Source: CAXMRP01 sp965216515 | GTDB taxonomy: Bacteria > Pseudomonadota > Alphaproteobacteria > Rhizobiales > Afifellaceae | Assembly (NCBI GenBank): GCA_965216515.1 | Contig: OZ244173.1 | Location: forward strand, 434,001-498,000 | Direction: 5' to 3' | Length of the DNA stretch: 64,000 bases | Shown: positions 60,328-64,000 of the stretch, one piece after another | Position numbering within the stretch: position 1 is the first letter of the stretch | Layout of the letters: each line of letters begins with the position of its first letter | Program-made: the position numbers and the translations under genes | The notes under the pieces: model-generated | Databases searched by the model: none | Seen by the model: only the letters and a program-made list of their open reading frames with translations | What the model was told of the DNA's origin: nothing

Positions 60328-61575
60328 ATGGCTGCGTTGAAGAGATCCTGGGTCGAAACGGCCAATGCGCCGCAGGGCGGATACCCGCTGAACAATCTGC
60401 CCTGCGGTGTCTTCTCGACTGGCGGCGGCAAGCGGCGCTGCGGAGTGGCGATCGGTGACCAGATCCTCGATCTCGACGCCCTCGAAAGCGCCGGGATGCT
60501 GACGTTTGAAGGCACGCTGCGCACGGCGGCCTGGAACGCCTTCATGGCCCTGGGCCCGGCGCACTGGTCGCGGCTTCGCGCGGAACTCACGGTGCTGCTC
60601 TCCGAAGGACACGACGGGGCGGGCGAACTGGCTGCATATCTGGTGCCGATGGCGGCATCGACCCTGCACATGCCGTTTGCCGTTTCCGAATTCACCGATT
60701 TCTACGCCAGCCGGCATCATGCCCGGAACGTCGGAACAATGTTTCGCGGGCCGGAAAACGCGTTGCCGCCAAACTGGCTGCACATCCCGATCGGGTACAA
60801 CGGCCGCGCCTCCTCCGTCATTGTCTCCGGGACGCCGGTCTACCGGCCCTGCGGTCAGCTCAAGGGGCCCGATGATCCCGCACCCGAATTCGGACCATGC
60901 CGGCGATTCGATATCGAGCTTGAGATGGGCGCCATCGTCGGCCAACCGTCCGGTGGTCCGATTTCCGTGGCCCAAGCGTTTGAAAACATCTTCGGCTACG
61001 TGCTTTTGAACGACTGGTCGGCCCGCGATATACAGGCTTGGGAATACCAACCGCTCGGGCCTTTTCAGTCCAAGGCGACGGCGACCACGATCAGCCCATG
61101 GATCGTGACTGCCGCCGCGCTGGAGCCGTTTCGCACCTCAACGCCGACGCGCGAACGACCGCTTCTGCCCTATCTCCGCGAACCGGGTCCGATGCTCTAC
61201 GATATCCGGCTTCAGGCCGGTCTCACCCCCCCGGGCGGATCTGAAACGGTCATCGCCCGCACCAACTACCGGGAGATGTACTATTCGGCGGCCCAGCAGC
61301 TTGCCCACCACACCAGCAGCGGCTGCCCGATGCGGGTGGGCGATCTATTGGGCTCCGGCACGATTTCCGGACCGGAACGTGAAAACCGCGGATCGCTTCT
61401 GGAGCTGAGTTGGGGTGGCAGGGAGCCGTTGCGGATCGCAGGTGGCTCCCGCACGTTCATAGAGGACGGCGACACGCTGGTTTTGCGTGGCCATGCCCGC
61501 GGCGAGGGTTATCGCATCGGTTTCGGGGCGTGCGTCGGTCAGGTATTGCCGGCGAGCGAACGCCAAACGCCTTGA
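60328..61575 (+). CDS. fahA: Fumarylacetoacetase
   Basis: 415 residues from the ATG at 60328. The metal and active-site segments are FTDFYASRHHARNVGTMFRG (Asp ligand), CRRFDIELEMGAIVG (Glu ligands) and LLNDWSARDIQAWEYQPLG (Asp ligand), with GCPMRVGDLLGSGTISGPE near the end. It hydrolyses fumarylacetoacetate to fumarate and acetoacetate, the last step of tyrosine/homogentisate degradation. It is the last gene of the cluster and converges with the DksA-like gene. Confidence 0.94.
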   Translation: MAALKRSWVETANAPQGGYPLNNLPCGVFSTGGGKRRCGVAIGDQILDLDALESAGMLTFEGTLRTAAWNAFMALGPAHWSRLRAELTVLLSEGHDGAGELAAYLVPMAASTLHMPFAVSEFTDFYASRHHARNVGTMFRGPENALPPNWLHIPIGYNGRASSVIVSGTPVYRPCGQLKGPDDPAPEFGPCRRFDIELEMGAIVGQPSGGPISVAQAFENIFGYVLLNDWSARDIQAWEYQPLGPFQSKATATTISPWIVTAAALEPFRTSTPTRERPLLPYLREPGPMLYDIRLQAGLTPPGGSETVIARTNYREMYYSAAQQLAHHTSSGCPMRVGDLLGSGTISGPERENRGSLLELSWGGREPLRIAGGSRTFIEDGDTLVLRGHARGEGYRIGFGACVGQVLPASERQTP

Positions 61576-61653
61576 TGCGGCGTGGCGATACCGGGCGGCC
61601 GGATCACAGAAGGATAGCGCGCCGGTTGTCCGCCAGGTCGGCGCCATGGCGGC

Positions 61654-61986
61654 CTATGAGGCGCAATGAACGCATGTCTCGGCCATCGGATCGATGGCGA
61701 TCCGGCCATCGGGCAGCGGTTCGCCACAGTTTGTGCATTCACCATATTCTCCGGCATCGAGCCGTCGCAGCGCCTGCTCGATGCGCACCAGGTCGCGCCG
61801 TCGCGCCGTTTCCTGGGCATTGGCCATGGCCTGTTGCTGCATGGCATCCATTCGCGAAAGCCGCCCGACGGCCTGCTGGTCCAGTTTGACCGCGTCCCGG
61901 TCGCCCGCCGTGGCCGCCGATTCCGCCAACAGTGTTTCGCGAAGCGCCAGCAGCTTCCCGCGGATTTCGGTGTCTTTACCGGTCAT
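61654..61986 (-). CDS. TraR/DksA-family zinc finger protein
   Basis: 110 residues. A coiled-coil N-terminal half (AQETARRRDLVRIEQALRRL) is followed by a four-cysteine zinc finger, CTNC and CVHC separated by 17 residues (GECTNCGEPLPDGRIAIDP). Shorter than DksA (about 150) and with no DXXDXA-type tip visible. It may bind the secondary channel of RNA polymerase, but it could be a general DksA-like factor without ppGpp response. It converges with fahA and is divergent from the NnrU-like gene. Confidence 0.85.
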   Translation of the reverse strand: MTGKDTEIRGKLLALRETLLAESAATAGDRDAVKLDQQAVGRLSRMDAMQQQAMANAQETARRRDLVRIEQALRRLDAGEYGECTNCGEPLPDGRIAIDPMAETCVHCAS

Positions 61987-62086
61987 GGCCGCACCTTAGC
62001 ACGGCACCGACCCGATGGTGGAAGTGGCGGGCCGATCCCGGTACATGTCGGTTTCTGGAACTGGAATATGATTCGGTGAAATCGCG

Positions 62087-62665
62087 ATGTTGTTGCTCGT
62101 TGTCGGTCTGTTGCTGTTCCTGGGCGTTCATTCGATCCGTATCATGGCGGATGAGTGGCGCACCCAGGTGATCGCCCGCGGCGGTGAAAAACGATACAAG
62201 GGCATCTACGCCCTGATGTCCGTTGTCGGCCTTGTCCTGATCGTCGTCGGTTACGGTCTGGCGCGGAATGCCCCGGTGCTGCTTTGGTCGCCGCCCAATT
62301 GGACCATCCATACAAATTGGCTGATCACCTTTGTGGCCTTCATCATCTTTTCGCTTGCCAACAGGCCGGGCGGCCCGCTCAAGGTGGCGCTTCGGCATCC
62401 CATGGTGATCGCCGTTTCCTTGTGGGCGTTCGGTCATCTGTTGGCCAACGGTACCTTGGCCGACCTTCTGTTGTTCGGCGGCTTTCTGGGCTGGTCGCTT
62501 CTAGCCTGGCGGGCCGCATTGTCCCGCGACAGGGCCGCCGGCACCGTGCCGGTGCCGGGTCCCTGGTCCCGCGATATCGGCCCGGCCATTGCCGGTGTGG
62601 CGCTGTGGCTGCTGTTTTTCTACTTTGCCCACGAATGGCTTTTCGGCGTTAGTCCCCGGGGGTAG
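62087..62665 (+). CDS. NnrU-family membrane protein
   Basis: 192 residues with about five to six helices. The start LLLVVGLLLFLGVHSIRIMA and the segment RYKGIYALMSVVGLVLIVVG, then HPMVIAVSLWAFGHLLANGT, are NnrU-like. The family is named for a denitrification-linked gene and may be heme- or NO-related, but in many alphaproteobacteria it occurs without denitrification genes. No such genes are nearby here. Confidence 0.87.
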   Translation: MLLLVVGLLLFLGVHSIRIMADEWRTQVIARGGEKRYKGIYALMSVVGLVLIVVGYGLARNAPVLLWSPPNWTIHTNWLITFVAFIIFSLANRPGGPLKVALRHPMVIAVSLWAFGHLLANGTLADLLLFGGFLGWSLLAWRAALSRDRAAGTVPVPGPWSRDIGPAIAGVALWLLFFYFAHEWLFGVSPRG

Positions 62666-62883
62666 ATTGCCAGCACCTGCCGCCGGTATCCCCGTATCGA
62701 CCGCAGGGTGCTGAGCGCGGCAAAATCCGCTGCCGATCCGTTGCGCCGGACGGGTAAAGCCGATAGGGTCCGCGCCGCAATCGAACCGGCAATCGCGCGG
62801 CGCGGCACAATGCCCGCCGACCAGATTTCTCCATGCGGCGCGAAACCGCGTACCGCGACAACCAGGCACCGAAATCGCCGCCC

Positions 62884-63576
62884 ATGGCCCAAGACGACAA
62901 CACCTCCGATCAGTTTATTCGCGAAGTTGACGAAGAACTGCGCCGCGACCAGATCGCCGATATTTGGAAGCGGTACGGCCGCTATATAATCGCCGCGTGC
63001 GTGCTCGTGGTTGCAATAACCGCCGGTTTCCGCGGCTACGACTGGTGGCAGGCCAAAACGGCTGCCGAGCGGGGCGATGCCTACCTCGATGCGCTGGAGG
63101 CCCGCGAACAGGGCAACAGACAGGCGGCTGAGGAATTGTTGTCGGGTCTCGCCGAAACCGGTGGCGGCTATGGCGTTCTGGCCCGGTTTCAAAAAGCGGC
63201 CGCCGATCTCGATGCCGGCGATCCTCTGGCGGCGATTGCCGGCTATGACGCGCTCGCCGCCGACACCGCCGTGGAGGCAAACCTGCGTGATCTTGCCCGC
63301 CTGCGCGGGGCGCTCGTCGCCCTCGACCGCGGCGATGGCGCCGGTGCCGCAACACGGGTGGAGGAACTGGCCGTTGTCGGCAACCCGTGGCGCCACGCTG
63401 CGCGCGAGATATTGGGCACGATCGCCTACACCGACAAACGGCTGGATGAAGCCCGCGACCTGTTCGCGCAGATTCAAAGCGATGCCGAGGCGCCGTCCGG
63501 CTTGCGTGATCGGGCCAACGTCATGATTTCGCTGATCGATGGTATGCTGGCACCGGAATCCGAGGTCACACAATAG
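62884..63576 (+). CDS. YfgM-like membrane-anchored TPR protein (upstream of bamB)
   Basis: 230 residues from the ATG at 62884. A cytoplasmic start (FIREVDEELRRDQIADIWKR) is followed by one membrane helix (YIIAACVLVVAITAGF) and a periplasmic TPR-like domain of helical pairs (GDAYLDALEAREQGNRQAAE, then GTIAYTDKRLDEARDLFAQI). It matches the YfgM family, which lies next to bamB and acts with SecYEG and periplasmic chaperones. The frame is open further upstream to 62833, but a family-like start is at 62884. Confidence 0.88.
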   Translation: MAQDDNTSDQFIREVDEELRRDQIADIWKRYGRYIIAACVLVVAITAGFRGYDWWQAKTAAERGDAYLDALEAREQGNRQAAEELLSGLAETGGGYGVLARFQKAAADLDAGDPLAAIAGYDALAADTAVEANLRDLARLRGALVALDRGDGAGAATRVEELAVVGNPWRHAAREILGTIAYTDKRLDEARDLFAQIQSDAEAPSGLRDRANVMISLIDGMLAPESEVTQ

Positions 63577-63675
63577 CCCGATTGTGGGCATTGACCATCC
63601 CTGTTCGGCGAGCGGGACATATCGGCCGGCTTCGGCATCCGTTGCAGAGTCCCTCCCGTGGAAGGATTTGATCGT

Positions 63676-64000
63676 ATGACACGATTTTCAGGCGCACCCA
63701 CCGCAATTGCTTTGGCACTGACCGCGACGCTCCTTGCCGGTTGCCTGTCGGTTCCCACTTCGATCTCCGATGTCATTCCGTTTGGAAATCGCAAGGAAGA
63801 GATCGTACCGGGCGAACGGCGCCCGGCGCTTCCCTCCGCGGTCGATGACGTGGCCGGCGGCACCGCGTCGATCGGGCCGGCGAAATCGCTGTCCGACTGG
63901 TCCCAGCCCGGCGGCAATGCGGCCAATGCGCCCGGTCATGTGGCTTTGGCGGCCGGTGGCAATTCCTCGGTGTTCCGGGCGCGTGTTCTGGATGGCGGCA
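63676..64000 (+). CDS. bamB: Outer-membrane assembly lipoprotein BamB (N-terminal part)
   Basis: Starts at 63676 and runs off the window after 108 codons. It has a lipoprotein signal peptide with lipobox LLAGC at about residues 20-24, then a linker and WSQPGGNAANAPGHVALAAG, the alphaproteobacterial BamB start before the PQQ-type beta-propeller. It follows the YfgM-like gene by 99 bases, the usual order before der. BamB is a subunit of the BAM complex, which inserts outer-membrane barrels such as the porin encoded at 17492. Confidence 0.87.
   Translation, partial: MTRFSGAPTAIALALTATLLAGCLSVPTSISDVIPFGNRKEEIVPGERRPALPSAVDDVAGGTASIGPAKSLSDWSQPGGNAANAPGHVALAAGGNSSVFRARVLDGG

Noticed and set aside
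1..64000. CRISPR arrays, insertion sequences, integrases, prophage genes and toxin-antitoxin pairs
   Set aside because: Looked for on both strands; no repeat-spacer pattern, transposase or phage gene was found.

Overview
The window is a GC-rich, densely coded alphaproteobacterial chromosome segment. The placement rests on conserved gene order (lytic transglycosylase-dapA-smpB, rpoZ-rsh-DUF2062-pdxJ-acpS-lepB-rnc-era-recO, gatC-gatA-gatB), a Porin_2 (Omp2/RopA-type) porin that is common in Hyphomicrobiales and their relatives, and small alphaproteobacterial families such as DUF2783 and the NuoE-type helix-hairpin-helix tail. The genus cannot be named from sequence reading alone. I found no rRNA, tRNA, CRISPR array, insertion sequence or phage.

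Layout. 1-16.6 kb is a nutrient-acquisition block. It holds the end of one polyamine-type ABC system, then a seven-gene minus-strand operon (binding protein, two permeases, ATPase, ornithine-cyclodeaminase-family enzyme, LysR regulator, FAD amine/amino-acid oxidase). These are followed by a LysR gene, an enolase-superfamily dehydratase and a four-gene carbohydrate-type ABC importer. 17.5-24.3 kb is an envelope block: a porin, then a 1401-residue protein made of nine BON-like repeats capped by an OmpA-like peptidoglycan-binding domain, overlapping two small membrane-protein genes. 24.4-47.1 kb is core housekeeping: cell-wall remodelling, lysine/diaminopimelate synthesis, trans-translation, DNA repair, stringent response, vitamin B6, lipid and protein processing, GatCAB and GMP synthesis. 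Two small secreted proteins of unknown function sit inside the gat cluster.

After an AT-rich non-coding stretch (48.1-48.95 kb), 49-54.6 kb carries a complete dipeptide/oligopeptide-type ABC operon. It is followed by pyrC and an aromatic-acid block (56.2-61.6 kb): a metallo-beta-lactamase-fold protein, a flavin monooxygenase, DUF2783, a truncated homogentisate dioxygenase, a DUF1428 protein, maleylacetoacetate isomerase and fumarylacetoacetase. The window ends with a DksA-like zinc finger protein, an NnrU-like membrane protein, a YfgM-like TPR protein and the start of bamB.

The observations most worth following are: (i) the giant repeat/OmpA protein and its two overlapping partners; (ii) the loss of most of hmgA from an otherwise intact homogentisate-degradation cluster; (iii) a metallo-beta-lactamase-fold protein that keeps one metal site and has lost the other; and (iv) small secreted proteins embedded in the gat genes.
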